Assembly: GCA_027627225.1 (NCBI GenBank) | Contig: JAPFQT010000035.1 | Coordinates: 218,501 to 282,500 of the forward strand | DNA: 64,000 bases | DNA from: Congeria kusceri | Lineage: Eukaryota > Mollusca > Bivalvia > Myida > Dreissenidae | Direction of reading: 5' to 3' | Shown: positions 34,516-46,425 of the stretch, in pieces | Numbering within the stretch: position 1 is the stretch's first letter | Layout: the number at the start of each line of letters is the position of its first letter | Position numbers and translations under genes: made by a program | Notes under the pieces: model-generated | Seen by the model: only the letters and a program-made list of their open reading frames with translations | Told to the model about the DNA's origin: nothing | The model's database searches: none

Positions 34516-34662
34516 ATTCAAGTTTATATACAAAGACGGGATGAATTGCAACTGGAAATGAGAGATGCATTTGCCCCAATCTACAACCATGACAACAGAA
34601 ATCAGCCTCAGAATCTCACAAACAACATTGTTAAGTATCAGAGCAAGACCGCAGTGGAATGA
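34516..34662 (+). CDS. Candidate 3'-terminal exon, unknown protein
   Basis: A pyrimidine-rich stretch and AG at 34514-34515 precede 48 open codons and a TGA. The codons read 'IQVYIQRRDELQLEMRDAF', then 'APIYNHDNRNQPQNLT', then a short tail ending 'KTAVE'. The composition is balanced and richer in GC than the AT-rich surroundings, and it has no low-complexity bias, which is why I list it. No family is recognised and no upstream exon was located, so it may be chance. Confidence 0.3.
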   Translation: MQVYIQRRDELQLEMRDAFAPIYNHDNRNQPQNLTNNIVKYQSKTAVE

Positions 34663-37600
34663 TAGGAATCAATCACTGAAATTGTAAACGAAGGAATACA
34701 AATACAATTTTTTTTGGAAGATCTCAGAACTACTTGCTGCGCAAAGTATTGACAAAATATAATTAATTAAACTTATCTGTCTAACTCATTGTCCAAAAAA
34801 GTTTTATTTTGATTTCATTTCATGAAAGGTAATGATTTAATTGAAATTCCAAGTGTTATTTTAAAATTTTTACCTCTCCAAACATTAAATTACTTTCCGC
34901 TTAAAATTTAGCAAGTTTAAATAAGATCAGTGCTGAAATGGGTGATACAGGGAATATAAGAACAGGATATAGTTTACCAAACAGGATCAATAACTGGTTT
35001 TACTTGCCAGACCTGACTAGTTTCAACAGATTACATGTGAATGTTTGGTCAACACTGGTTTAACTATTCAGGCTTATTTGTGAATGAAATACAATTTGGT
35101 GACGGACAGAAGTCAATGCATAAGAGGTTCTTTATACCGATAGCTAACCGATCATGTTGAATTGTATGCTTAATTGTTTAATTGTTAATAGACATTTCCA
35201 ACTTTGACGAATCTGATGTTGAAAACTTAATCTGATTAGAAGTATGTAAACTTTGGGGTTGTCTCAAGTTTATTGTATAATTTGACGACGCAATAAAATG
35301 TGTGTTTATGGACTGATAAAAAACATGTTAGTTGGGTGTTTCACATATGCACGCAACAAACTTAACACTTCGTCCTTGCTTTGTGTAAAAAACAGTAGTT
35401 TCTATGATATATTTCAGTATGCAATATATAAGAGGACGTTACGCGTAATAACCATGCCGTTCCTTGGTCTTACACTAGTTAATATGCGGAGCATGTGTAT
35501 GTCGTGCTTTTTGGTAAACTATTGTTAATTTATATTTATGGGTTTAAATTTGAAAGAAATATCATTAAGGTAAGAAATAGATATGCAATATGTAATATAC
35601 AGTTAAATTATATGTTTTACTTGTTTTCTTGTACTTCATTAACTGATGTATTTTAAATACACACTGAATTGTAAACACCAATATTTTACAGTCGTTTATT
35701 TTATCCACACGATGTAACGGTTATGCAACTTTGTGTCACATGATATTCACGTTATTCTTGAAATCAACAAAGAGCATGTGCCTAACAGTGTAGTACTATA
35801 TATATTTCTGTATTGGTTTCTTATGTTTTAATAGACATACTGTAACACACTGATTGTTGTTGACTTTATATAGACAATTAATCTGCTTTATTTATAATGT
35901 TCACCACTAAAGGAAGACCCTACCAAACATACAACATGCTGATCATTTTATATAACGTTTAACGATTAATAATTTAGCAACCTTTCCTGTTCCCCTGTTC
36001 CAAAACAGGTTAGCGGACTATATAAAATGACCAACGTTTCAAGAAAAGAATGGTATGCGAGGTCAATGTGACAAATTGGGGCTATTGACGTAACATCACA
36101 TACCATCATATCACTTAAAACATAAAATATATCATTCCAAGTAAGATTTACAGTTCTTCTTATGTTTTTTCTGCGTGATGATATATATCCAAACATAAAT
36201 CAATTGATCGCACCTATTAATCAGCCAATATTGTGCGTGTGTTAAAACACAGCACCATGTTCTTTAGGTCGAGCATCATGCTAAATAGTACAAGGCTGAA
36301 CGAAGAGCTCAGTCTAACGATCATGGTGCTCATTTCTATGAGCATATGCAGGTGTCAGTCCACACATGTCAGGTCTCTCTATCTAATTAAGACATTAAAC
36401 ACATGACAAAAACTTAAGCATATTCCAATCCGCTATAAATTATCAATTGAATGTACAGTAATGTAGTGAATCTTTCACACTTAGTACTGGTTCTACCCAA
36501 GAAACAGACTCGAAAATTTTAAAATATGCCACATGCTGGTGACAGAAACATTTGATCCTGCCAGATGATGGCCTGTGTCTAGAACAATCCTCGACACATC
36601 TAGGACTAGAAGAGACCGGCTATGAGTCATAGTGTCTATGACTTTGGTTTATTCTAGTCCTAACGCTTATATGCTCATTTCAGATTAAGTACATTTCATT
36701 AATTATTATGTTTCTTAGTTTTAGAAAGGGTATGATGCTATGTGAAACTGTTTTAGTATGCGGCGATAAACGGGCGATTTAGTACCGAAAATCAACATAG
36801 GGTATAGCTTCCGACTCAGAAGAGTGGACTTCCATATTAATATCGTCTGTCGTCGATGTCAACCATTTATTTAACAACATCTCTGAAACCGCTTAGCCCC
36901 TTTAAATCTAACTTGGCAGGAATGTTCCTGATGACAAGTTTTACTTTTTATACCTCGTAAGTGCCTTTAAATTAATCAGAGAAACACTGATCATGACGTT
37001 TTTGATTTATGCATACGAATTGCAGAGAAACGTTTACCCTGTTCCATTACTGACTGACAGTAAAATTACCTTAATAAGTATACAGTTATATTTCAACATA
37101 ATTTTATAATGACGGACAAAGGGACTTAACAAAAGAACTGTTTTTTGTTAATGAGGCGAATTTGTGCATGAGCATCAAAGTTTTTTAATACCTTCAATTA
37201 AGGTATCTATCTTTTCTTCCATACTTTACGGGCTAAATGGTTATTTGTATATGCTATTTTAACAGTTAATGTTAATTAATGTAATAATTATCTGCATATC
37301 AACACCTTGTCACTGAACAATATCGCAGTTATCACGTACAAGTTTAAATAATATAAACAGTTAGTTCAATGTTTATAAAAGACATCAAAGACAAGGTGAA
37401 AGATTTTTATTCACACGCACAATATAAAGTTTGTTGTTATAACATGCTACATAATAATAACAGTAGAACAATCATCACATATGTTTAATTATATCATCCA
37501 TGCAATTTAAATAAATGTTTAAATACATGAAAAATAATTATATATCTTCATTGTCTCCATTGTCTGAAGATTAACATACATCACTTACACAGAACAGAAA

Positions 37601-38236
37601 AGGCATATGCATCCAACACTACAAGCAGGTAAGTTATTTATATCTGATAGTTTTCACTTAACTTCCAGCACAAGTGTCAATGTTATAATAAACGATGTTA
37701 ATTCATCATCAGTATAAAACTAAATACAATTAACCAATTTAACATCATGTTTTCTTTTTATATGATTAAACTAAACAATACTCAAATCATCAATGTCTTT
37801 TCAATGCAGATAATTAAAATAAATCCTTCATATTTCAAAAACCAGTATTTATATAACATTACAGTGTCACGTTTTCAAGTAATTGATCAAATACATTTCT
37901 CACATATGTGTACAAATAACAGTCTAAAAATAGCAATTGTCATGTACATTTTACATGTATATTTCTGTACACACATTGACTGCTAAATTAAAATTGTCCC
38001 AGGTATTTGTCCTTTAACATATATAACTTGTTAAGTTAAGGACAAATGCAAAAACACTTATTTGATACAAATAACGCAGACTATTGGTTCCAAAGTCATA
38101 CTGTCATAATTATGATAAAAGTATATTACACAGAAATATAACACAGTACACAATATATCATTTCTAACTTACAAACTGTCATATTAAGATAACCATATAT
38201 GTTATTATACAAATGGCTGATACATGTAAAAGTAAG
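34663..38236. other. Gene-free stretch; 3' flank of the TRIM-like gene at its right side
   Basis: About 3.6 kb without a supported gene. A single SINE-core fragment (actggttctacccaagaaac) lies at 36481-36512. The last several hundred bases before 38237 would include the 3' UTR of the minus-strand gene, but I could not place a polyadenylation signal with confidence. Confidence 0.4.
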
Positions 38237-38586
38237 CTATTGCACTTTGAACACCAGGACGTTGCTGTCAAGTTGTCCCACAATGATGGAGGCTGTGTGC
38301 CTGTTGTAGCAGACTGACACTGGGTCCCTCACTCCATCCCTGTCTGTAGCCAGAGTGGCCAGCTTCTTCCTGCCCTCCCTGTCCACCTGTATGATAGTGT
38401 GGGACCAGCCTCCACAGACCAACACCTGGCCTGCAGGTGTCACATGTACAGCATGTGGGTGTCGTAGTCCAGGGACCTCCAATGTAGAGAGTACAGACCC
38501 ATCCCTGGCCAGGGTGAGGAGCTTGTCCTGGGAGCGGTTGGGGATGTATATACGATCACCTGTGGGACTCACAGCACACTTGTCTA
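38237..38586 (-). CDS. TRIM-like protein, exon 3 (NHL-type propeller, C-terminus)
   Basis: Last coding exon. The acceptor is 'tctgttttgcag' followed by TAGACAAG; its first two bases complete the codon split after exon 2, giving residue V449 and then 'DKCAVSPTGDRIYIPNRSQD'. It encodes residues 449-564 and ends 'LDSNVLVFKVQ' plus stop. The repeated pattern 'G.I.IPN...LL.LA.DG.VLSTL', 'HPHAVHVTPAGQVLV' and 'I.QVDREGRK' is that of NHL/YWTD-like propeller blades, which in TRIM2/3/32/71-type proteins bind RNA or protein partners. Exons 1-3 total 1,695 bases, exactly 565 codons including the stop, which strongly supports the model. Confidence 0.85.
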
Positions 38587-39512
38587 CTGCAAAACAGAGT
38601 CACATCAAGATATTAAATTACTTTAAATGTTTAATAATGTTAATACACAAACTGCAGTGACATTGTATTATTAATGCGTCGTTAAACAGACAATTACCCA
38701 TCTTAAAGATCTGCATAAAATCCAATAATAATACATATTTTAGTGTGACAGGAAGGTTCTGTATCAGTTTATTGCCTAAAAGTTTGACACGTTGACTGGT
38801 GAGTTAGAATTGCATTTACCACAATTACACAGATGTAAACGATTACACGGTACAATGAACGTGTACACATGAATGTGTCAACTGATGTAACTATATGCAG
38901 TAATAATGCATTTCCTATACATGTACACATGATTACAATATATTGACATATTAGTGAAATTCACACGAGCTGACATATTTCATACATGTGCATGTACAAT
39001 ATTGTGACTGTAGTTATGTTTGTAACATTTTACTACAAGAAAACAATGTTTCAAAACAAATGGGATTGGAACTTTTCTATCTAGTTCTTCTTCACCAGTT
39101 ATAAAAGCCAGTAACAGTTGTTAATTTTATAATTTTATAAACATAAATAAGGAAATTTCTCAAATTTCAAATACAACAATTTGAGGTTTATTGATTGAAT
39201 ATAATGTTATGAAGCAATGTTAATTATAAAAGTCATTATACATGTATAGTTATTTCCAAACCACAAAATATAAACAATAGGTCACAAAGTGTGTCATTGA
39301 AAAGCACTCCGTGTCTATTTATAGACATGCCATGTAGTGACAGTCAAAATACATGATTACTCATATTTATAAATCAATAATACTGAAAATCATTCTTAAC
39401 TGCTGTTGTAAACTTAAACTGACACACGTACATTCTACAACTATGCAGTCTTACAATTACTTTATGATACATATTGCTAATAATATCCGGATGAACCGGC
39501 CATGATTCTAAC

Positions 39513-40522
39513 CTGTACTACCACGTGATGTATCCTCATACAGCTTGCTGACCAGTTTCCCACTCAGCGTGTACTTGTACAGTGCAGTAAGATCAGTGAC
39601 ATACAGCTCCCCCTGGTGGTGGGCGATACCTGCACAGTAATGTTGTAACTGAAGCTTCCTGCCCTTCACCAGCTGCCCATTGTTGACAGAGATAAACTGG
39701 ATCTCATGTGTGTTAGCATCATTCACAGTAACAGCAACTTCACTGTGTGTTATATGACATATGTCCCGTGGAGAAGTAGACACATCACAATGAGTAAGCA
39801 CCCTGTACTGCTGGTCCAGCAGCTTTAATTTCTTATTACTGTTGTCTACAACAAGAATCTGGCCATCTGGGAGAACACATATGCCAGTGATACTGCATGA
39901 TGAATCACTTGGTATGCGCACATTATACTTAGACTTTCCTTTAACAGTCAATACTTGGTCTGGGTTTCCCTGCACTGTCAATGCCTGGGTACTGTGTACA
40001 ATCCTCCCCAGACCTGACAGTTTGGACAAGTACTGCTCAATGTCACTGTTAGGCTGGAATGTTAGTGAACTTTTAACCTGAACAGAGTTCTCCTTCAAAT
40101 ATGTTTCAGATTGTTGTATTTTGTCGCTACATTTCTTGCTCGCTATAAAGGAGAGTTCTTTCATGCTCATATCACTTATGTCCTGAATGGCTTCATGCAG
40201 TATTTTCAAGTCGTCACGAAGCCTTCTGCAGTTGTTCACATCAGTCTTGAGAGAAGCTTGCAGACTTGTGAGTGTATTTTTCATTTCCTTCAAAGTGATT
40301 TTTTCAATATTGTCTAAAGTGTCATTTATTTTCCTGCGTGTTTCTCGTATTTTGTGTAATTGTTCATCATATGAACCCTGCAGTGATTTAATGCCGGTCT
40401 CCCAATTTGTTTGAAGATTGTTCATTTGTTCCTGAATTGTTTGAAGCTTCACTGCAAACTGCTGCAGGTCAGTTGACTGGGTTTTGACACACTCAGATAC
40501 AAGCGTCACTTTGGTGCACTGT
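39513..40522 (-). CDS. TRIM-like protein, exon 2 (coiled coil and start of propeller)
   Basis: Middle exon of the gene. The acceptor 'ttttgtttcag' precedes ACAGTGCACC; one base completes the Arg codon begun in exon 1, so residues run 'R-QCTKVTLVSECVK', continuing the second B-box. The donor is 'acag|gttag' at 39513/39512, leaving one base for exon 3. Residues about 130-260 are heptad-rich and Leu/Lys/Glu-rich (coiled coil, expected to dimerise). From about residue 311 ('YNVRIPSDSSCSITGICVL') propeller blades begin: 'LPDGQILVVDNSNKKLKLLD', 'ELYVTDLTALYKYTLSGK'. Intron 2 (39512-38587) is about 0.9 kb. The plus-strand open frames here are shadows. There is no catalytic motif, and the role (innate immunity, RNA regulation or ubiquitin-related) cannot be told from the sequence. 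Confidence 0.88.
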
Positions 40523-40667
40523 CTGAAACAAAATATAGTATCTTATAATAAAATGCTTAAAATAATTAGGCAAATTTTTCTTAAATATAAAAAAAAATAC
40601 TGTTATACATATTCTAAGTTCAAAGCTTATGAGATGGATGGTTTAGATTGGCCATTTCAAAACATTA

Positions 40668-40937
40668 TGTGGCGTGTCATGGGAAAACCGGGCTTAATGC
40701 ATGTGCGCAAAGTGTCGTCCCGGATCAGCCTGTGCGCATTCCGCAACAGGCTAATCAGGGATGGCACTTTCCGCCTATAGTGGATTTATATTTAGAAGAG
40801 ACTTCCTGAAACAGAAAATACCATAAAAGCTTAAAGTGCTGTCCCGGATTAGCCTGTGCGGACTGCACAGGCTAATCCGGGACGACATTTACGCACATGC
40901 ATTAATACCAGTTTTCCACAACGTTCCTCATATAGTC
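40668..40937. mobile_element. ~260-bp inverted-repeat MITE in intron 1 of the TRIM-like gene
   Basis: The left arm is 'ggcgtgtcatgggaaaaccg' then 'ggcttaatgcatgtgcg'; the right arm is the complement, 'cgcacatgcattaataccag' then 'ttttccacaacg'. Inner arms 'cggattagcctgtgcggact' and 'gcacaggctaatccggga' can also pair. It is the same family as 54815-55079. It overlaps an open frame that is not a gene. Confidence 0.8.
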
Positions 40938-41064
40938 TTCTACTGGATATTTAAGCGTACTTTGGCACATAAAATATAACGAAGGCACACAAGTGTCTGT
41001 TTTGCTCCAATTGCTTATAAAGTAAGGAGTGTCAGAAGCAAAAGGACCCTGCTCATAAGCCATA

Positions 41065-42225
41065 TAACTAAAGAAGAGCTGTAGGAGGACAGCTAGCTAG
41101 ACCTTTCTTGTGCTTGTCAGAGTTAATGGCATTTTTTTCTTAAACAAAAAACATGGAAATTCCCCGAAAACCAAATTTTTCAAACAAAATGCATTAAAGT
41201 CAGCACATCAATAAAATTTTTAGTAATGGTAAACTTGACCTTAACCACACCCACCCCATATGCAATCCCAAGCAAGGTCTCGATATAAGGTATCTATGCA
41301 CTAAGTTTCATAAAAATATCTCAATGCGTTCTTAAGTTATTGAGCGGTTACCATTTTTCTATTTCTAGTACCAGTGACCTTGACCCCACCCACCCCATAT
41401 GCAATCTCAAGCAAGGTCTCTATATAAAGTATCTATGTATAAAGTTTCATTAAAATATCTCAATGCGTTCTAAAGTTATTGAGCGGAAACCGTTTTTCTA
41501 TTTCAGTAACAGTGACCGTGACCCTTGACCCTAAACACAATCGCAAGTAAGGTCTCGATATAAGGTATGTTTGTATTAAGTTTCATTAAAATATCTCAGT
41601 GCGTTCTCAAGTTATTGAGCGGAAACTGTTTATTCTATTTTTAGTAACAGTTACCTTGACCCACCCACCACATATGTAATCCCAAGCGAGGTCTCGCTAT
41701 AAGATATCTATGTTCGAAGTTTCATTAAAATAGCTTAATCAGTTCTCGAGTTAGAGAGCGGAAACAAAAAATTGAGAAACTAGCTTACTGAAAAACTTAA
41801 ACCTGTCCATTTCTAAGTGTAAAAAGGCCCACAATTTTGTCAATTTCAAACTAGAGTTATCATAATTGGCTTATGAGTTCATTTTAATATGGGAAATAAG
41901 TGTTCTAAGTTTGAATGAAATCCGTCATGCCATTCCTGAGAAACCAGCTTACCAAAAATCTTTAACCTGTCCATATAGTTATATGTAAAATTTCTCAGTG
42001 TGAAAAGGCCCATAATTTTGACAAATTTCAAACTAGTGTTACCAAACTTGACCTATAGGTTCATTTTAATGTAGGGAGTAAATGTTTTAACTTTTAATAA
42101 AATCCCTCAAGCCATTCCTAAGAAACAAGCTTACCAAAAAACTTTAACGTAACTCGGATGCCGACGCCGACGCCGGGGCGAGTAGAAAAGCTTGCCTTTT
42201 CTTAGAAAAGTCGAGCTAAAAAGGC
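41065..42225 (+). mobile_element. Composite nonautonomous repeat: gtgaccttgacc units then hairpin tail
   Basis: It starts with the hairpin-like 'agagctgtaggaggacagct'. From about 41210 it has four ~115-bp units of the same kind as at 19910, and from 41790 a second unit type ('aaaaggcccacaattttgtc', 'aaactagagttatc'). It ends 'gccgacgccgacgccggggc' plus a hairpin and 'gtcgagctaaaaa'. This end is shared with the 1141-1829 block, although the tandem bodies differ. It lies in intron 1 of the TRIM-like gene. Confidence 0.65.
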
Positions 42226-43040
42226 CCCAACCACTGGCGGCCAAGTTTTTTAGCAAATCAAAATAATTCAATAATTTTGGTAAAATTACTTCAAAATCCA
42301 ACCAGTGGTTTCTAACATAAAGATCTTCAAAATTTTAAATATAATCCTATTAGGAAAAATGGCCCGCCCCCTGGCGGCCATTTTTTTTAGGACTTAAACC
42401 ATTTGAGGAACTTTGGTAGAAAAACAACCAAGGAGCATTTCTGTCAAAGAAGTTTGAAATCCAAACAAGTGATTTTTGACAAAAAGATTTTCAAATTTTT
42501 CAATAAAAACATATAACGTAAAAATGCCCTGCCTCCGTAGTTTTTACAACAGACCTTACTAATTTGAGAAACTTTTGTAGCGAACCTCCCAAGGAACAGT
42601 GCGTGAATAATTTCTAAATCCAACCAATAATTTCAGACAAAGATTTTCAAAGTTTTCAATACAGCCATTTAAGAAAAAAATGGCCCGCCCCCTGGTGGCT
42701 ATGTTGTTTTTCAACTGAGCATCAACATTTGAGAAATTTTGGTAGAGGACCACCCAAGGAACATTTTTCTAAATTATATGAAAATTCACCCAGAGGTTGA
42801 GGATGAGATGTCATTTAAAGATGTTTCTATTTAACGCCATGGTGGCCATTTTTGTGCAGCGTACTGGAACAATTGGAGTGACTTTGATAGAGGACAATCC
42901 AAGAAACATTTGTGTGAAGTTTCAGCAAAGTTGGCCAACAGGTTTTCGAGGAGATGAAAGGAAAAACCTATGGACGCACGCACACACACACAACCGAACC
43001 GCCACGGCATAAGCTCGCTGGCCTTCGGTCAGTGTAGCTT
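42226..43040 (+). mobile_element. Nonautonomous repeat with 'ggcccgccccctggcggcca' units
   Basis: Four degenerate ~150-bp units contain 'ccgccccctgg(c/t)ggc', 'gagaaactttggtaga', 'aaccacc(c)aaggaacatt' and 'ccaaccagtg'. It ends 'gacgcacgcacacacacaca' and a hairpin 'agctcgctggccttcggtca' then 'gtgtagcttaaaa'. Intronic. Confidence 0.6.
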
Positions 43041-43516
43041 AAAATGAATATGCCAGCATTGGAATAAAGGTTACCGTGTTTGCAAAATAGTTAAGAAAAG
43101 GCAATAATAGTATTTTCAAAGATTCAGCATGAGTAGCTTAACATTTATATATCAGATACAATAGTTTCACACTCAACCCTCGATGTGTAACTGATATCAA
43201 GAAGAGTGGTATTGAAGTCAATCTCAAACTGTACTAACCTTGATATGTATTGATTTTATAAAATGTTAACATTCAGGTAGTCAGTTTACCTGTTAAACAT
43301 TGGTATCCAGGTAAAAACTGGAAGTTAAAACTGCACCATTTCTGTTATATATATGGGGTTCTCAAGCCAATCGTTACATGTATGTTATTGTCCTCAACTT
43401 AATTCTTGTTTATATTAATAAACATACTAAATCAGGTTAGTCTGAAAAGTAAATTGTCTAATAATAAGGATTATTGTTATCTTAACAATCATTTTAACAA
43501 AAATGTCATAAGATAC

Positions 43517-43851
43517 CTGTGATTAAGTAGAATACAATTTGAGCAGCACAGCTGTCCATGGTCTTCACAGAAAATTTCCAATTTTTTATCTTTGTGAACT
43601 TCGCATTTCATCAGAAAATCCTCCACCTTCTTTGAAATTGGCCATTTGTTGATATCTCCCCTTCCATAAGGGGAATGTTTTTTGAACAACTGACCATGAT
43701 GATGAATACATTTTCCACAATAAAACTTTGAACATGTTTCACAGTAAAATTCTGCGACTACTTCAACAGACTGCTCTTCGCAGGTAGAACAACAAAAATC
43801 TTTAAATTCATCTGACCCTTTAGCAACAGTAGACATAGAAAATGTCGCCAT
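43517..43851 (-). CDS. TRIM-like protein, exon 1 (two B-boxes, no RING)
   Basis: First coding exon of a 564-residue protein. The start is 'aaaATGG' with A at -3 and G at +4. Residues 20-60 hold a first zinc-binding B-box (C21, C24, C37, C40, C45, C48, then His 50-52 and H59). Residues 83-114 hold a B-box 2 with C83, H86, C95, H98, C103, C106, H111 and, after splicing, C114. The donor is 'cacag|gtatct' (43517/43516), leaving two bases of an Arg codon. No RING finger precedes the B-boxes: only about 19 residues lie before the first cysteine. The protein would therefore lack the usual E3 ligase domain unless an upstream exon was missed. Such RING-less B-box/NHL proteins are expanded in bivalves (known from the family, not shown here). 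Intron 1 is about 3 kb and full of repeats. Confidence 0.88.
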
Positions 43852-43860
43852 TTTGCTTGT
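43845..43860 (-). promoter_or_regulatory. Start-codon context resembling a YY1-type motif
   Basis: On the minus strand the start reads 'caaaATGGCGACATT'. AAAATGGCG fits both a strong Kozak context and the AANATGGCG motif that YY1-type factors bind just downstream of many animal transcription starts. The regulatory role is inferred. Confidence 0.3.
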
Positions 43861-44670
43861 TGACTTTCAGCAAACAAAACTTTACAACTTTAATTAAATA
43901 GAAATATTAATGTCACAGGCGCACACATTAAATGTAGTGGCAATTATAATCAAGCAATAAAACCTTCCAACTGAACAGAAAGCAAGATAACCTTCAAATG
44001 ACGCTCAGTGGTCTGTAGCAGTAAACAGTATAACTATGTAAACTGTCATGTGTGTATTAGGTTACGTGAGTACTGGATTAATTTAAATTATTGCACTGCG
44101 ACAAAGGTTTGTAGCTGAATATCAGGTTACATTGAACAAGTGTTTATCACACAGACCAAATGCAGTTGGTTTAAACGTGTACTGATTAATGTCTATAGAA
44201 TGTTTATTATTTAAGTAATTTACCACACTGACTATTTTATCACAGTTGTCATTTCCTTTTGCCGAAATATCAAACTGATTTGATCTTTTTCTCTTTAGTC
44301 ATTTTTAAAACAATTTACCTGTTTAATTCTTGTAATATGATGCCATCTCCAATAATTAAAACCAAAGGGAGACAACTCCTGTCCTAAAACACTTTAATTG
44401 TCTGACCCACATTAAGGACACACTGTCAGTATCAAATGTGGGTCCAACTGATTATGTGAAGACTCACAATCAAACTACAAATAAAGTGAGGCAGCAACTG
44501 CTTTAAAAATATTTGTTTATATTTACCTTTTTACATTGTTTTTCTGTAAAGATCAACTTCATTGGAAATCATCTGAACATATATATTGTGCCCATTTTTT
44601 TTTTCAAGTTTTTCAACTTCCTTATAGCGTTTCAGAGAACAAGTTTAAAGCAAAATGTTCACAATAAATA
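43861..44670. other. Upstream region of the TRIM-like gene
   Basis: It should hold the promoter and 5' UTR of the minus-strand gene. I see no TATA box or initiator I can defend, and no other feature. Confidence 0.35.
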
Positions 44671-44956
44671 ACAATTCTAACATGTAACATGCAGAATATG
44701 TCTATAGACAAATAAAAAAAAATTAACCATTGTTAAACTACCAATAAACAACCCAAAATTAGTTTAGAAACTGTAAAATATAGAATGTATTGTAACTGAA
44801 AAAAAATTCATGTTACAATTGAAATAATTTTTGCATTATCGTTGTTAATCGGCTAATAAACACTAACAGCCTTGTGGTTTAATTCATACGCATCAGAACA
44901 CAAAATCGCTGTTTATTAGTCAATAAACAATTCTAAATGCAAAATTATTTCTTTAT
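44671..44956 (-). mobile_element. Palindrome-bearing repeat family, reverse copy
   Basis: 'acaattctaacatg', 'tgtctatagacaaat', 'gttgttaatcggctaataaa' and 'aatgcaaaattatttcttta' follow in family order, inverse to the copy at 14743. It is more diverged and has lost part of the middle. Confidence 0.6.
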
Positions 44957-45104
44957 TAACAACAGACGCCGGAGGATGACTGACCACAATATCTCTCAGT
45001 TCGAGATCAGGTGAGCTAAAAATCTGTTGGGCGCTACCACACTACATTTAGGCAGCGTGTCACTACTTTAGCAACTGTTGTTGTTGATCTCCATGTCATC
45101 TTAC

Positions 45105-45245
45105 CCTGACAAGACCTCAGGTTGCAATCCTCAACTTGATAACTATCGCAACCATGGTCACTTCTGTCGGTACAGGTCCTGTGTCTGGCTCGAGTTCCAT
45201 TCCAGCTGTTTACTCCCTGGCTGACCAATCTATTTCTGTACATCA
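45105..45245 (-). CDS. Orphan exon, partial thrombospondin type 1 repeat
   Basis: Between an AG at 45247-45246 and a GTAAGA donor at 45104, the minus strand encodes 47 residues in a symmetrical phase 1-1 exon, as is usual for extracellular modules. It reads '...VNSWNGTRARHRTCTDRSD', then 'HGCDSYQVEDCNLRSCQG'. 'GTR.R.RTC', 'C...VEDCNL..C' fits the second half of a thrombospondin type 1 repeat, with four of the usual six cysteines. The first half (W..W..C) is absent, so the module is partial, encoded by two exons, or decayed. The acceptor is weak. The parent gene was not found. Confidence 0.4.
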
Positions 45246-45289
45246 CTGCCAGGCCCATCTGTTCCTGTATGTGTGTAAATACTACTAAA

Positions 45290-46425
45290 TAATATTGGCA
45301 CTCATGTGGATGTTGTGTTAATAATTATAAGTGAAGACCTAATCAAGCTTTATATTAACAAGAGTTATCAGCCTTTATCACTACAAAAAAAGAGGCATAT
45401 GTCTCCAAAAATGCTGGTCACAGATATCGAGGTTGTGCGTGAAACTATGGCATCTGATATAGAAATGTTAAGCAGATACAATAGTTTCACGCTCAACCCT
45501 CGATATAAGTCTTGGTCAGTGACCTTATATAATGACCTTGAAGACATGTGTGATCTTTAGTTGAATATCTGTAGCAGATACAGAGATAATCCTACAAAAT
45601 TGTAGGTCAGAGCTATGGGCCTTGGTCAGTGATCTTATACAATGACCCTGAAGACATGTGTAAAGCTTCAATTGAATATCTGTAGTAGTTATACAGATAT
45701 AGAGTTGTTGCACGCCAACTTTAACCTCAATTCATAAGTACAAAAAGGGCATATTTCTGCTAAATTACTGGTCAGAGTTATGGGCCTTGGTCCGTGACAT
45801 TACATAATGACCCCGAAGACATATGAAGTCTCCATGGTATAGTGGATATGGTGTCCGCCGTGTGACCGGAGGTCCCAGGATCGATCCCCACTGAGGGAGG
45901 GTTCTCAGGTTCTTTCCAAAGACACCAAGTACTGGTTTGCCCAGGAAACCCACTCAAGAGTCTTTATAAGCCAAGGCTTTCGATGAAATCAAGCTACAAA
46001 AAATAGGTTTAAACTAAACTAAAGACATGTGTGAAGTTTCAATTGAATATCTGTAGTAGTTATAGAGATATGGAGTTGTTGCCACGCAAACTTCAACCTG
46101 AATATTTAAGTACAAAAAGAGACATAATTCTGCTAAATTGCAGGTCAGACTTATGGGCCTTGGTCAGTGACCTTATGCAATGACCTCAAAGACGTGTGAA
46201 GTTTCTTTTTAATATCTGAAGTAGTTACAGAGATATGTACTTGTTACACGCAATCCTTAACCTGAATTTTCTCTTGCACGCAAAACTTCACCTGACTTTT
46301 CTATGTTATATCTGTAGTAGTTACAGTTACAGAAACCTTAACCAGAGCATTATGGCCATGCGGACGAACAGGTGAGTAGTGTAGCTCGAAGTATTTGGTG
46401 AATAGTTGAGCTTAAAATGTAAGTA
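45290..46425 (+). mobile_element. Nonautonomous repeat with ~170-bp units, split by a SINE
   Basis: Repeated blocks: 'ggtcagagttatgggccttg', 'gtcagtgaccttatataatg', 'gaagacatgtgtgaagtttc', 'aattgaatatctgtagtagt'. The right end is 'cggacgaacaggtgagtagt' followed by a hairpin and 'agttgagcttaaaa'. The SINE at 45828-46020 sits inside one unit. Confidence 0.65.
45828..46020 (+). mobile_element. tRNA-derived SINE with target-site duplication
   Basis: The head 'gtctccatggtatagtggat' with a B-box-like 'ggtcccaggatcgatcccc' is tRNA-related. The body carries 'caccaagtactggtttgccc' and 'aggaaacccactcaagag', and the 3' end is 'aggtttaaactaaact'. The host repeat motif 'aagacat(a/gtg)tgaag' occurs both just before (45815-45828) and just after (46022-46036), an imperfect 13-15 bp target-site duplication. 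The central core of this SINE is what is tandemly repeated at 29820-30290. Confidence 0.75.

Noticed and set aside
40187..40414. Plus-strand open frames opposite the TRIM-like exon 2
   Set aside because: Shadows of the coiled-coil exon, with no splice or start support.
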